DNA from: Asterella californica | Taxonomy: Eukaryota > Streptophyta > Marchantiopsida > Marchantiales > Aytoniaceae | Direction: 5' to 3' | DNA: 64,000 nucleotides | Assembly (NCBI GenBank): GCA_036924285.1 | Contig: JAYKYS010000010.1 | Coordinates: forward strand, 18,823,001-18,887,000 | Shown here: one piece after another, positions 23,115 to 35,890 of the stretch | Numbering within the stretch: position 1 is the first letter of the stretch | How the letters are laid out: every line of letters begins with the position of its first letter | The notes under the pieces: generated by a model | What the model saw: the letters and a program-made list of their open reading frames with translations, nothing else | Databases searched by the model: none | Told to the model about the DNA's origin: nothing | Made by a program: the position numbers and the translations under genes

Positions 23115-26100
23115 ATGATCTGGAACTCATGCCCGTGAGATTTAGAAGGGGTTTTTAAGTTACTTGTTTCAATTCAAACTTGAAAATATGTGAATAAGAT
23201 GAGAATAATCAATACATCTTCTTTTTTTCCTTGTTTGCATACGTACAAAAGTTATATTTCTTGAATGTGCTCATGTAAGACTTCCATGTCGACACATTTA
23301 AGTTCCGACTTAAATCTAGATCAAAACAAAACCTCGCTCTAAACTTTGAACACCTGCAACATCGCGAGTATAGCTCCAAATCCTATGATTTCAGTTATCA
23401 TGAAAAGTCCTTCTCTTGATGTTTCAAAAACGTCACAAACTGAACTATCTACATTAAGTTACACCAAGTCAAATTATTCTTAAACTGCTCTTTCATTCTA
23501 GATCGAAATAACACATAACTCCTTAGTCGAAATGAGTTATTTTGACCTAAGCTATTTTGACATAGAAATTATATCAAAATAAGTAGTTTTGATCTGTAAA
23601 AAGAGAAAAGTGCACACACAAAAGTACATGTCATTATTAACAACATGATTCTCATTTGCAGCGTCATTATGACATTGCCAAGTGAATCTTACAGGTGAAC
23701 TTTTCACGAGAATCACAAAAATACTTACGGACTGTTTTTACGGGTACCTCCAGAGATACTCGTAGCTCGGACGACCCATGCTAAGAACTATTACCCACAG
23801 GCAAAAGAATAATTGTCACGAGCGCTAAGTTCAACACCTTTAGTAACTAGTAAAATATTAATGATATGGGTCTAGAGATCGGTCTGAGTGAACTTGAATC
23901 TCGTGGCAAGGAAAGAAGAAGAGATTCTTGAATGAAACAAATCAAAAGGACTCTACTAGGAGGATTCTGAATAGAGAGTTACTTAATTAATTTTGCAAAG
24001 AAGTAGACGAGGAGAGTACATGATTAGTTGGACATGAAAATAATTCGTCTAGAAAATTCACTTGTTTTAAAATACAACAAAGTTAGAGGGATTCCAAACA
24101 GAAGTGAAAATTTTAACTAATTTCTTAAAGAATTAAATATATCTCTTTATAACTTTATCTCCCGTAGACACTATGAGGAGATGATTCGTTTGACTTGAAA
24201 TAATTCATTTGAAAAATACAATCATATTGAAATATAACAAAACAATGAAACTTGGATAAAGATGATGCAAAGAAGATTCAGTTTTGTATAAAAATCTCTT
24301 ATATTTTAATCGATATTTGTATGATTTGGTCAATTATACGTATTTCTCTTGTGGTTTTGGCAAGAGAAAAGGAAGAGGACAACCGGAACAAATGAGACAA
24401 AATGATAAAGAACTTTATCATTAACTTGAGATGTCTCTTAATTGAATACATCTGCCTCTTTCTAATGGCTATCATTTTCTAGTGGTGAAGGTTGATGAGA
24501 TCATCTAGTTTGATATCGTTTAATATTTACCATTCGTTAAGAGTATCAATATACTTTTGAATAGCAAATTTACTATGCTAGTGAATTGTGATTATTTTAA
24601 GTGTTGCTTTATCAATTTTACGAGGAGCAAGATTTGATTCGTAAAAGAAGCCATGCAAAAATAAACTTCTTAATGAGCTCAATAAACTAACAATGAGCTA
24701 TACCACTTGATGCAATGAAAGTAGATCTGAAATGGATCAAAAAGTCGTTATTTTCTTCCATGAGCATCTTTGGAGTGAAAATATAAACCTCAAAATATGA
24801 TTTTCAAGTAAGAGACGGTCCATGAAATGACAATGTTCTTCAAAAAATAAATGATTACCAGCAAATTCGACCTACTATGAAAGATCATCTAAATTAACGA
24901 TTTGTTAAATCTCACATAATGTTACACAACCGCTCTGTCAAATTGACAAACATGTTTAAGTGAAATACATTTGAACTCAATGTCTAGAAGACTACGTCGA
25001 TAAAGAGTGTACATGCAAATGAGCTAGAAAAAGTAAGGAGTGTTCAAGCGCATAAAATGAGAATTTTTTGTCATAATCAAGTAATTAATTGATTTCTCTG
25101 AAAACATGAGTCCACATCAGCTGACTCGGACCATGAGCACAATGCAGACGTGGATGACCATGCGACTGACATGATAATCACATCCTCATTGCACCGGTCA
25201 TGGGCTCGACCAAATAACAAATTAAACTCATATGTCTTGTCTATGAGTTTAACTATGGCGCATGGGCTGGTCAAGTAAATAATTGTTCACACTATCTAGG
25301 CTACTTCATGGATAATGTTGTATATTGCATGCTTTTAGAGTTGATAGTCTAATCTTCTTCAGAAATAAATGTCACTTGCAAGAAAATTAATTTTGTAAGT
25401 AGTTGACAATCGTTTATTGGTTCAGAACTATAAAAAACACCAAGGTTATCTAATCATTTGGTTTACACCTAACTTATTCAGACATCATTATTAGCTTTAG
25501 TAGGATTAAGATGTCGTTTTTTTAGACATTTATATAACTCCTAGGTCAAATCGAGACCGAGATGACATTGATGTATTGTATAAAATTGTTATTTGAAAAT
25601 AACTTGTTTCATGAGGTATTTATAGATGAATGATGTGAAATCTTCTTATTCAGTTGATGGAACCGGTCTCTCTCAAACTCAAAATATTGAAAGACATGAC
25701 TATGTCTAAGAACCAGATTGGCTCAAAGGTTTAATCAGAGATTTTGTTAAAAACATCTACAAGTAACTGTAAAATATGTTTCATTCTGATCTATTATTAG
25801 AAAACAATAAAACATTCCAGAGTAGATAACTGGTTCAAATATTCATTTAAATCAAATGAATATAAAAACAAACTTTTTCAACAAAAGATGATATTTTGTC
25901 TACAAAGCATATTAAATAAAGATATTAAACTTATTCACACTTGTTATCTTTACATAGAAAGAGTTGTCCTCCCACACACAAATATCTCTTTGGTTCATAG
26001 ACATATACTTTGTGAAACATTGGTGTAAGAAGATTGATTTAAAAAATAATATGATCTTTAAATCACGATTCATTCAAATTTTCATCTTGGAAATGTTAGT

Positions 26101-27880
26101 GAAATCTCCATCCAAAACATCAAAATTTCATATAGTCCATGAATTACAAGTGTGAAATGAAAAATGAAGAACATGTCAAGAGCTAACTCTTGTGATTTAC
26201 TCAACAATAAATTGAAATTATAGTGAAATGATCGAGGCAACAGATTTTTCTTGATCGGTGTCATTGGAGTCGCATTCAACAATCACCATTATTCCATCAT
26301 AGTCCATTGTCAAATTGCCGATGACCATTCATCTGTTTCATCTGAACAGCCCCTCTCAAACCATTAGATGTCGATCGTCCTCAATCTTTGACACCCACAT
26401 AGGATTATCGACGTCATTCGATTGCATAATATAAGGTGTTATTTGTTGAGTGAGGTTTATTGAAGCGAGTGTAGGCATATCATCCACAGATAACCTCGGA
26501 TGATGCTAAAGGTTAACATTATAGATTAGGTTTAATGGTTGTCACAAAGACACGTTGTAGTACTTTTCCAACCAATTACCATTCTAGACAATACGAGAGG
26601 AGATCAGACCATTTTTGCCGCATGAGACCTATAATTAGGATATCTCGTGAAGAGAAAACTGAGGGGTTCAAATGAAATACCGCGTGTATTGTTTTGCTGG
26701 ACAAAATGAATAAATCATTGCATTGTTGGTGTTCAAATCACAAACCTCTTATGCTCATATCCCCCGGAGACAACTTGGGATATAAGCTTACAAACACGAT
26801 ATAACAAATGAAACCCTGTTAAAAATCCATTTCTTACTAAAGTTTCAAATCATTTTGAACTAAATAACTCATTATTTAAATACTTGATTGAAAATGTAAT
26901 AAACTCTTGCATCTACTCGAGTCTATATTATAGAGTACTATATCTATATGATTAACGTTGCATACTACACATATATACATAAATAGATGGATATTATTCA
27001 AGTCATATATATATATATAACTATACTTCATATTTGAGGAGATTACGTGTGTTCATTTAAAACCAGTGATAGTTGTTTACATTTCTATATTTTAGTAGTG
27101 TGCGGTTTATGCATTTTACCTCTTGATCATAAGACTTACTACTTCAAAACATGCTAACTAAAAGAATTAGACTAATCTAAACTAGTTATGTATATTATAA
27201 TAGAAATTTAACTTATAAATAGATGATATCTTCAAACAATATGAAAAAAATCTTTAAAATTTTAAATAATAACTGAATTTTGAATTTATAAAATAAAAAA
27301 TATAGTCATAACTGTCAGTTTTTTTTAAAACAAGAATGTTTAATAGAGCAAGCTCGGGCATGTTACTTGATTTATATTAAGAGTGACCTCCCAGAGTGCT
27401 AATGTTGACGATAATTTATCTGATTGATCGATCTGAACCGCTCTTTTGAGATCACCATTTGCACTTGATTGCTAGCACCAATATCAAGGTATCTCCAACG
27501 TCTTTGACGAGTAACACCAGATCATGAAGTTTTAGTTCTGATTCTTAGAACTAGAGTACATTCTTGTCACCAAAAACACAATTGCTTAGATGATTGGATG
27601 GTACACTCTTTCACGTTGTCTCATCACTGATCCTCTCTTACTTGAAAATGATAATTTGAGGTTCTATATTTTTGCTCCAAAGACGCTCATGGAGAGAAAT
27701 AACGACTTCTTGATCTATTTCGGATCTCGACTTTCATTGCACCAAATGGTAGAGTTCATTGTTAGTTTTCCTGAGACACCTCATTTGTTTCATTTGTTTC
27801 ATTTGGACGCTTAATGATGACGGTATGATTTTTGAGAGATGAGAAAATCAAACTAGACCCTAGCTTATATGTATTTGTGG
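23115..27880. other. AT-rich, gene-poor stretch
   Basis: No coding region recognised on either strand; the longest frames are 60-75 codons without domains. One decayed piece of the Tat-like element is visible (24640-24840). A 10-bp TA microsatellite lies near 27008. The high A+T and scattered matches to elements elsewhere suggest old, methylation-decayed transposon DNA. Confidence 0.6.
24640..24840 (+). mobile_element. Decayed fragment of the Tat-like tandem-repeat region
   Basis: The series AATGAGCTATACCACTTGATGC, AAAGTAGATCTGAAATGG, CATCTTTGGAGTGA and GATTTTCA(A)GTA(A)GAG(A)CGGTCCA parallels the end of the 157-bp array and its right border at 19555-19665 (GGAGCTCTATCCACTGGTGC, GAAGATCCATAAGTG, GTCTTTGGAGCGA, GATTTTCATGTAGGAGCCGGTCCA). 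Most differences are C-to-T or G-to-A. Confidence 0.65.
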
Positions 27881-27921
27881 TTCTTGACGCTATACTAAGG
27901 GCGCAATAAGAGGATATTCTT

Positions 27922-27979
27922 GGCGCTATACTAAGCGCACTATACATAGGGTTGTGGGTTCAAATCCTGTCTCGGCCGA
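27922..27979 (+). repeat. Degenerate tRNA-like SINE head
   Basis: Carries a D-arm-like GGCGCTATACTAAGCGC and a perfect-looking T arm and 3' half (GGGTTGTGGGTTCAAATCC then CTCGGCC). The 3' half matches the tRNA-like unit at 28591. It is followed, after a spacer, by the CAGTTCATGCTGCACCTTTGACA block also found inverted near 33280. Confidence 0.5.
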
Positions 27980-28099
27980 ATTTGATACACATTGCCAGGA
28001 GTTTTAACTTATGCGCTTGCTAAATTACGATACTCGGCTACAGTTCATGCTGCACCTTTGACAATGGTTTGACGCACTTGACATCCAGCTTAGCAGAAA

Positions 28100-28155
28100 G
28101 GTCTTGTAACTCAATGCCAGAACCATTTCTCTGGAACTTTGGGTTAACCCCGAAT
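28100..28155 (+). repeat. Partial tRNA-like SINE head
   Basis: GGTCTTGTAACTCAATGCCAGAACCATTTC matches the 5' two thirds of the unit at 28591 (GGTCCAGTAGCTCAATGCCAG...). The T arm is lost after GGGTT. Preceded by the shared GACATCCAGCTTAGC(A/G)GAAA block. Confidence 0.55.
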
Positions 28156-28590
28156 ATGACTACAAGTGCTCCTGGTGACCCCAGTACCTTACTTTGTGGA
28201 TTCGTTTTTTGAGCATTGAGAAATTTAACCGTTATATAGAAAACGCTTTCGGTAAAGACGTCTTCACCTAACTTGAGGAGGAATTAAAATTATTCATCAG
28301 TTTTATAAATTACGATTCATCTCGAAACAGACTAGTTTGTATGAGAAGTGTTAACATCTCGAAGCAGACTACTTTGTATTTACTCTGTAAATACAAAGAA
28401 ATGTTAGAATCAAATTTTTTTGGAACAAAAGAGGATATCTTTTCAAACTCAGTACACTGTGAGGAAAAAAGAAATATTCTTTTTTCATATTTTTATACAC
28501 ATATTCGGGATTTCAAGCTATTCACGATTTCATTCTTCTGGTGAAAGATTAAAGTTCAAATTTAGATTCACCTCTCTCATCTCTCACCAA

Positions 28591-28661
28591 GGTCCAGTAG
28601 CTCAATGCCAGAGCCATTTCTTCATGAAATTCGGGTTGTGGGTTCGAGTCCTACCTGGGCC
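28591..28661 (+). repeat. tRNA-like sequence with A and B boxes, head of a SINE-like repeat
   Basis: The 71 nt fold as a tRNA: acceptor GGTCCAG/CTGGGCC (7 pairs, one G-T), D stem GCTC/GAGC, T stem GTGGG/CCTAC with loop TTCGAGT. The internal promoter boxes are good (A box TAGCTCAATGCC, B box GGTTCGAGTCC). The anticodon arm is poor: with a four-pair stem the loop would show TCA, so it is not a convincing functional tRNA. About 75 bp of downstream body (TACCGTTTGGC, TTGCTCGCTACA, GACCCGCGA) recurs after the inverted copy at 33025, which fits a tRNA-derived SINE. Confidence 0.6.
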
Positions 28662-28878
28662 AAAAACTTTTCTACCGTTTGGCGGTACGTTGTACGGTAT
28701 GTTGCTCGCTACATGCTTATTGACCCGCGATAACTGATTGTAAGCGTGGCCTTCTTCCATTTGAGGGTTCTGCTGAGGCAATGCCCGAAAATGACAGAAG
28801 ACAGAAGGAATCGCTTATCATGCTTTTAACTTGCGTAAAAGCCATACTGCATAAACTCAAGTAAGGTGGTGTACATTT

Positions 28879-28946
28879 GAATGTGAAGTAGTCAGACACG
28901 CTACCTCGGTAACATGTTAACGAGGTAGCGTGGATTTGCACATTCA
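28879..28946. repeat. Long imperfect palindrome
   Basis: The inner arms CACGCTACCTCG (28897) and CGAGGTAGCGTG (ending 28932) are perfect over 12 bp. The outer arms TGAATGTG (28879) and CACATTCA (ending 28946) pair as well. It could be a foldback or MITE remnant. It begins about 140 bp after the SINE body at 28661-28735. Confidence 0.7.
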
Positions 28947-31900
28947 GTTTTAAGTAGCCAGGCATGAAGAGCTGGACAGACTTGAACAATATCATGTAAA
29001 TGATTTGATCCACAACCATGTATTTTAGTTTTTAGTTTGTTTAATCTGTTTGATATCCTTTCATATTTTTTAATCCTTGGTAAAAGAATATTTTATTGTA
29101 GGAGAATGAAGATGAGACAGTCGTGGCCATGGGTCGTAGTTTGAACAAGGAAAAGGAAGCTGCCAGCACTGTATCTTGTGGGGCAGTAAGTTCTAGAAGA
29201 AAGGATTTCTCAACATAACTGGAAAGAGAATGTTCTAAGTTGTGGAAGGATAATGACTTTGAGATGCAACAAGTTACTGGAAACCAGTATCAAAGTTTTA
29301 TGAGATTTTAAGATTATCAGCATTTAAGAATTTAGATGTATCCAAAGAGTTTTCAGAAGTTCTAAATGAAAATGAGAAAACAAGATCCGATAAACAAAGT
29401 AGTCGAAACCTGTACCACTCGTCATTATACCAATTTTTCATCTTACTTTCACTCCAAACCTCATTTAATTATATATCGTGAAGCTAGTTATAACTTGCGA
29501 GTAGAAACTAAGAAGTCATGAACTTTTAGTTGTTATGTTGTATTATTATCATTTGTATATACTTAGTTCATGTGGTTACTTGCAGTGAGAAAGTATTATA
29601 GAATTTTATACATTTCCTTATTTCAAATTATTACTAGTAAGAAAAGACTTACAAAGTTGGAATGAATGACGTAGGAAAAAAAACATCTGACGGGATTTCC
29701 AACAGAATGGCTTATGAAATTTCTCATGAGTAGCTTCCGAGCGTAAGGCTCTTCATGGCATTCTCGTCACTCTTTTTAGAGAAAGAGTCGCATTACGTCA
29801 AATAAACTGACGTCCTAGTACTCTCACGCTGAGCGTGAGATTATGCGGAAGATTTTTACGCTTATGTTCCACACTTGACCTCCTCTTGATCCGTCTTTGA
29901 GCAGATTTTTACTCTGCGTCATCATAACTATCCGTCGCAAGGAATGGAAGGGCACGGCATTTCTTGTCACGTAGTGTATTTTGTCTTATTAATAATTATC
30001 AGAGGGTGGGAAGAGTTTAGATGTAATTTCATTAAACTGAGATAAAAATCGTTAATACATATCCTCAAAATTCCTTTGTAATTAAAGGTTAAATAAAGTA
30101 TACATGCAAAGTGCATTTTGGAGAAATGGAAGAGAAACGACAAACTGCTATACAAGGAAAAGAAACACTCACCGAGGATAGGTGAGGAGTTAGGAATGGC
30201 AGTGGAGTCTAAATATGCATGTTCGATTAACTTCTGAGAACTTTTGCTCGCTGTTATCTAGAGGAAATATATAAATTTTAAACGAAAATCATATGCTAAG
30301 TGAATAAAAATAATGAAAATAATTATTAATTATTAATTATTAGTCTTTGCTTGGAAACACAAGAAAATCATGATATAAACCATAAGACATGAGTAGACTG
30401 CAACACTGCTAAAATTACAAGTGTAAGAACATATAATAATTTACACATTAATTAATTGTGAGTTTAATTTATTACCTAACCCTTCCGAAAGTGAACCTTC
30501 ATCGTTCCAGTCAGATGACCCAGACCTGAACAATTTAGAAACTGATTACTAGTGTTAGTGAATTCGGATGGTATGTAATTAGTTCAGCTAATTAGATTAT
30601 ACTCGTTCCAACAAAAGTCTTTTTGTCTCTATATCAAAATGGTCGCTTGAGATATATTTACAAGATAGAGTATACTTGATTTTCTTCTCAAATGTGTGAG
30701 AATTTCATATATTTTTAATTATATTATTAATCAAATGGAGAATATTACAATAATTAATACTGAAATTTGAAATCTCCTAAATTCAGACCTTAACACTTGG
30801 CAACCCGTCGATAGAGAACTCATTACCACAAGAAAAGGCAACTAAAAGAAAACTAAACATACAACATCCGAATATTCTGATATCCCCTAAACCCATCAGT
30901 TTTATACGATCATTTACCGTCTCACGATATTTTAGACCTTTCTTAACACATAAAGGATATTTCAATTTTCTTATTTCCTCATTGAGAATTTTAGTTTGTT
31001 CTTCAGTTCAGAATTTTAAATGATATAAATTAATATTTTAGATCTCATTAAGCATATTGCCTTTACAAATTTTTTAACATCTAATACATCTATTTCTATA
31101 CATTATGGACAGACGATAGTACTGAAGCAGTCTTGACCTGTGCGGGACTGAAACTAGTTTCAGTATGTGAGGTGGGTGAGATAGCGATAGCTGGGGAGGA
31201 CTTGTAAACGTGGGAAAGGTCGTAGTGGACAAAAACCCATGAATGAAGCGGTGAAGGTGGGAGAGGCCGAGAGGTATAAGCCATGAGCTAACTAGTCTTC
31301 TTACGTGAAAACTAGGGTGAAAACTAGGTGTATTATTAGGTGAAAACTAGACACGTCAATTGATGGTTAAGTCACAAGTTCGGCTATATTAGCCATCGCT
31401 AATCACTTTTAATCTTTACTAAGTAAGTTCGGTACAGACCGGACCCTTGACAAATTTATGCAATGCAGTCATCATCGAAGTACGTGATAAAACATTGTGA
31501 TCTTGGTAGCGAAATGAGCAAAAGAGAAAAGGCTTCAAAATGAGCCATGATGAGCTCAGAAAAAATACGGACGGCTTCAAAATTATCAAGTGAATCCGAG
31601 ATCACTGAGAAACATAGAAATAAAATATTCTAAATATTTGAATTTTGAAATGTTCTACTACTCAGTATATTTTGTTATAATCACCTACCACCGCGTTATC
31701 ATGACTCTGCAGTGAGCTTTTTTGAGACAAGGAGCTCTACTCGGGTCTTGGCCTCCCGCACTCTTACTGAGATAAGAAAAGAAGTTATAGTGAAAAAAAA
31801 TCCCACGAGTGCGAAGTGAGTAATTTTATACCCCTACTTGTGATTTAATCAAAACCCCGTTCGTGCCTTAACCGACGCGTGCGAATTTTGGGAAGGTCTG

Positions 31901-33024
31901 TATTGTACGGAACTCACGATCAAACCAACTAGTCAATTCTTGGTAACGCACTTGGTGACCTGATATCTGGGGCCTAATAACCTTCGTCAGTCTATATTGA
32001 AAATGACATTTCTGGATAGATAGTGGAGATTGTGATATAAAGCTTCGTGATTCTGTATTCATAATCATATTCCTGAGAGAATATAAAATCAAAAGAAATT
32101 ATACATATATAGGAAATACACATTGAATGTCAAGAATATAGAAAACGGCAACCTTAGTCTACTTTCCCATGAGCAACCTGTAACAACGGGTTAACCTTAG
32201 TCTACTTCCATGAGCAACAGGTAACCACGGGTAATAAACAACATCCGCTTCAACTGTGTGCACGAGTTTGTCTTGTTTTGTGCTCGATCCAATAAGCATC
32301 CCCATCGGGCTTTTGGCAGAAGACGGCGATTCGGGGGGTTGGAGAAAAAATCCGGAACGCCGGTTGGTTAACGGCCGGGTTTAGTCTGAAAAGTTAAACG
32401 TGCTGTTCTCGCGCCGAAATAACGGGGACCTTCCAAATGCCATTTTTCGTGGACGGTTAACAGCCAGGGTGACTGACCTCGCACGTAGCTTTATGACTTT
32501 AGATTTCACTATTTTAATAAATTTTTCAGTTAGCACAGTGAGAAATGTGCTCGTTGACAAGTTGTAGGTCCAGAGTTCGAGCCCAAGCACCCCTACTTTG
32601 AAGGGCCGTAAAAACCGTACGTGCAGAACTTCAGTAATTTACGGGGAAGGCAAGTTTGAAGAGAAAAATCGAACCCTAGCATAGTCTAAAACAAACCGAA
32701 AAAAATAAAAAATTCTTAGAATGGTCGAAACCAAAGCCATGAGGAAAATACAAGCACAAATAAGGGGTGAACGAGATGAGGTGAATAAGCAAGATAACAT
32801 TAATAAGACAAACACATTATACGACAGAAATCCCACCCCCCTTGATTTCCGTAAAACAATCTGACAGATAACCTCAAACCATCCACATTTCGGAGGACGT
32901 AAAGTGTGCAGCATAAGCATAAAATGTAGCTAAATTCTCGCGGGTCCGAAAGCGTGTAGCGAGCAAAGTACCATAATTTTAGATAGCTCATGAACTGAAT
33001 TTGCCAAACGGTTGAAAAAGATTT
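28947..33024. other. AT-rich, gene-poor stretch
   Basis: No recognisable coding region. The frames of 60-110 codons at 28717-33126 have no domains, and those near 33.0 kb simply read through the SINE copy. One arm of the hairpin family (TTTATTACCTAACCCTTCC) is at 30468-30486. Confidence 0.55.
29822..29840. repeat. Short perfect hairpin
   Basis: TCTCACGC-TGA-GCGTGAGA: an 8-bp perfect stem with a 3-base loop in otherwise AT-rich sequence. No poly-U tail or gene context to give it a role. Confidence 0.5.
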
Positions 33025-33095
33025 GGCCCAGGTAGGACTTGAACCCACAACCCGAATTTCATAGAGACATGGCTCTGGCATTGAGCTGCTGAACC
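33025..33095 (-). repeat. tRNA-like SINE copy, inverted relative to 28591
   Basis: The minus strand reads GGTTCAG at 33095 and CTGGGCC at 33025. The D arm is the same (GCTCAATGCCAGAGC) and the T arm is GTGGGTTCAAGTCCTAC. The body following on the minus strand repeats the one after 28661 (CAACCGTTTGGC, TTTGCTCGCTACACGC, GACCCGCGA), to about 32940. Confidence 0.6.
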
Positions 33096-33350
33096 TTCGT
33101 GCTAATTTCGTGTCAAAATCCTTCAAGTATATTAATCCAGAGAAACGGGCATATCTGCTCGCGCATTGCGCTACAGGAACTTTCCATTAGCTGGACGTCA
33201 ACTGGAGTATAAGGAGACAAGTGGCTCTGGCTTTTTGGACCTACAGGACCTTTCCGCTAAGCTGGATGTCAAGTACGTCAAACCACTGTCAAAGGTGCAG
33301 CATGAACTGTAGCTAATACTCATAAAGTACCATAAGTAACGAAGAGATTT

Positions 33351-33419
33351 GGTCTAGGCAGGAGTTGAACCCGCAACCCGGATTCCATAGAAATGGCTCT
33401 TGCATTGAGCTACTAGACC
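33351..33419 (-). repeat. tRNA-like SINE copy with perfect acceptor stem
   Basis: The minus strand reads GGTCTAG...CTAGACC (7 of 7 pairs), D arm GCTCAATGCAAGAGC, T arm GCGGGTTCAACTCCTGC. The anticodon arm is two bases short, so it is not a functional tRNA. On the minus strand it is followed by the CAGTTCATGCTGCACC and GACATCCAGCTTAGC blocks shared with 28039-28100. Further degenerate tRNA-like starts (CCTGTAGGTCCA, CCTGTAGCGCAATGCGCGAG) lie between it and 33095. Confidence 0.6.
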
Positions 33420-35626
33420 TTTCTGAAATAGGAGTCACAAAAGTTTATTACAAAAGCTGTTTCGTAAGACAGCGTCAATCTCTCCAGCACGTTACAGTTT
33501 GAGGCTTGCAGCTCGTTGCAAAAGCGTCTGTGACTTTTAGGGCGAATCCGTCATCCCGGCATAATCACTTCCTTGACGGAGGAGGTAAATATGCATAAAT
33601 AAGGAATAAATTAAACATTTGATAAAATGTGATATGTGGTGATAAAAAAGCAAGGTTCATTCACCTTGCTGAGCTTCGATTTGGGTTTAGGTTTAGTATT
33701 TTTAATATTGGAATCTACGAATAAAAATTGACACTTGGTTATTAGTGCAGCCGTCTTTCCTTTCTTGATCTTTCTTGATTTTGCTCTTCACCACTCAGCC
33801 AGAATTTTATGATTTTGAGAAAAATATGAGTTTTTGTATGCTGTGTTTTAAGGTTTATTTTTCTTCTGAAAGTATGTCTCCACATAGAAACATATGTAAT
33901 CCGTGAAATATAACAAGAAACACTACGTTTGAATATAATTAATTAACTAATTTAATGTTTATCTTTATATATTCTTTTTCATCCAATTTGTATTGTAGAT
34001 CATTTTTTCTACATAACATTTTTCTAAAATTATATTCATAAGATAAATTTTCTCCGCAATAAGCATTAATGTCTATCATCAATAATACCAAACTTTTTTC
34101 TTTTGGATTTGTCGTTTTTCTGTATACGCTACCTCCTTACGAAAGATATTTCATCATAATCCTTACTTTCGTCTGAGATCTCCACATAAAAAACATGAAA
34201 CATCGATTGACAATGTTGTAAAACATTATGGAAACCCTGTTCTCACACATTACACATGCGAACTGAAAACCCGAGGCTTCGAGATCCATCTCCTTTAGTT
34301 CCATGAGGATGTGAACTTTTGAAGGGTGAGGAATTTCAAAATGATCCTCAAAACTTCAAGAATGACAAGCTATGGTTCTCTTTGATTATATTAATTTAGT
34401 ACATATTGTCGTGTTATAGACAGATTTGTAGTGTGAAAAGTTACTGTACGATAGATGTAGAACAAGCTACGCCTTTGATTGATAAGCTGCATCTTAGTTG
34501 AGCTAAGCTTTTAGTTAAGCTACATCATAGGTAATTTAGGCCTGAGGTTAAGCTAGGGCCTAGATAAACAGAGCCAGAGCTTAATAGAAGAAGTTTTCTG
34601 AAAATAGAAAACTGATGAGACTATGTTATAGAGCTTGCTGGGCTGATACAACAGGACTTGAGTTGGAGAAAAGGAGATACTGGTGATGAAGTTATATGAA
34701 TTGAGATTTTATGAGAATTGTGAAAGAATATATCGCATGAGAAATTGAGATTTGGCTGGAGTTGAAATCTTAGATTGTGTACGTGTATGTTACAATGCAC
34801 AATACATTTTAGGATCTTCAATCACTAAAAACGGATTCATATCACTGGAATTATGTAAGTTAGAAGTAGTAAAGAACGCAGAAACTAAAAGAAAGGTGGA
34901 CATTATGTTCAAAAAGGAGAAGATAAACCCGGTGTGGACATCGGAGCTATCCATAGATATACTTTAAGAGATACGAGTTATTGGAAGTAATGTAAAAAGG
35001 AGGACAAAGCGATCCTCGTAGTCTGTAGTTTTGTCATCCAGCTAAAAAAGGACCAAAAGAGAAAAAACCTCTATGTTTTTTATCCATGTTTGAACTTCTC
35101 AGGACTCACGGTTCTCCTTATCCTTTGCGTGAGACTTCATGATTCTCTTGATATGATTCAAGACTCACGGGTCGACATAATATAATGACTCATCTAGTTA
35201 ATATAGATATGCATTAATTTATGGAAGATAAAAAAATATCATATCATACTTTGCTAGTAGTAATATTTTTGATCGTGAAATATTTATTGACTTCTCATCA
35301 TTGTGTGATGGAGGCATAGATCTTCAGATTACAGCAAACAATGTCATGTTGGCATTATCTTCAGAAAATAGAAGATAATTCAGGGAGAGAGAAGATCATG
35401 TCATGTGGGAATTGACTTCGTCAAGAGATGTGAAGGCAAGAGATGTGAGAGGACAAGGTGGAAGAAGATATGCAAGGAGAAAGTTGTGCAAGAGAGCAGT
35501 TAAATAATGTACAATGGGAGCACAAGGTGTAGAGTCTTGGAGGCCAGTTGGTGAGATTATGGTCCTTTGTGAAGTTCATCGAGAGAAGAAGATGTACCTT
35601 CGTGAGCATAGAGTTATAAAGGGAGA
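33420..35626. other. AT-rich stretch, possibly the 3' internal part of a copia-like element
   Basis: No domain recognised. A copy of the 58-60 kb repeat family, without its hairpin, is at about 33579-33640. If 35627-35890 is a 3' LTR, the element's interior should lie just to the left, but the frames at 34752-34967 and 35514-35711 show no RNase H or RT motif. Confidence 0.4.
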
Positions 35627-35890
35627 TGTTTTAGATGTCATGTTGTACTTGAGTGTTGATATAGTCCCAAGCTCTAGTAGATCGACGGTTTATATTAGCC
35701 GGAGTGGTTAGGGTAATTACAGTTAGTTAGGGGGCTAACCCACCATTAGAGTTTCTTTTGTACTCATCCTCACTATATATACATGGAGAGGCAAAGCCTC
35801 TCTCATCGCATTCCTTTTAATTCCTTGTCTACTCGCTCATTCTTCTTGGAGTGTCTTCGAAGTATCGATCTTTCTACATGATTCAGAACA
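35627..35890 (+). repeat. Short LTR, copia-like (264 bp)
   Basis: It starts TGTTTTAG directly after a purine tract AAAGGGAGA (a typical polypurine tract). It contains CTATATATACATGGAGAGG (TATA box and start region) followed by a CTCTC stretch, and ends CAGAACA. The TGTT/AACA termini are inverted. At 35891 the sequence changes abruptly into the LTR of the minus-strand Tat-like element. No matching target duplication was seen, so it is the 3' end of a truncated element rather than a clean solo LTR. Confidence 0.55.

Noticed and set aside
28591..28661. Functional opal-suppressor tRNA (anticodon TCA)
   Set aside because: The acceptor, D and T arms fold, but the anticodon stem has a mismatch and position 26 is missing, and sister copies differ in this arm. 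A SINE head explains it better.
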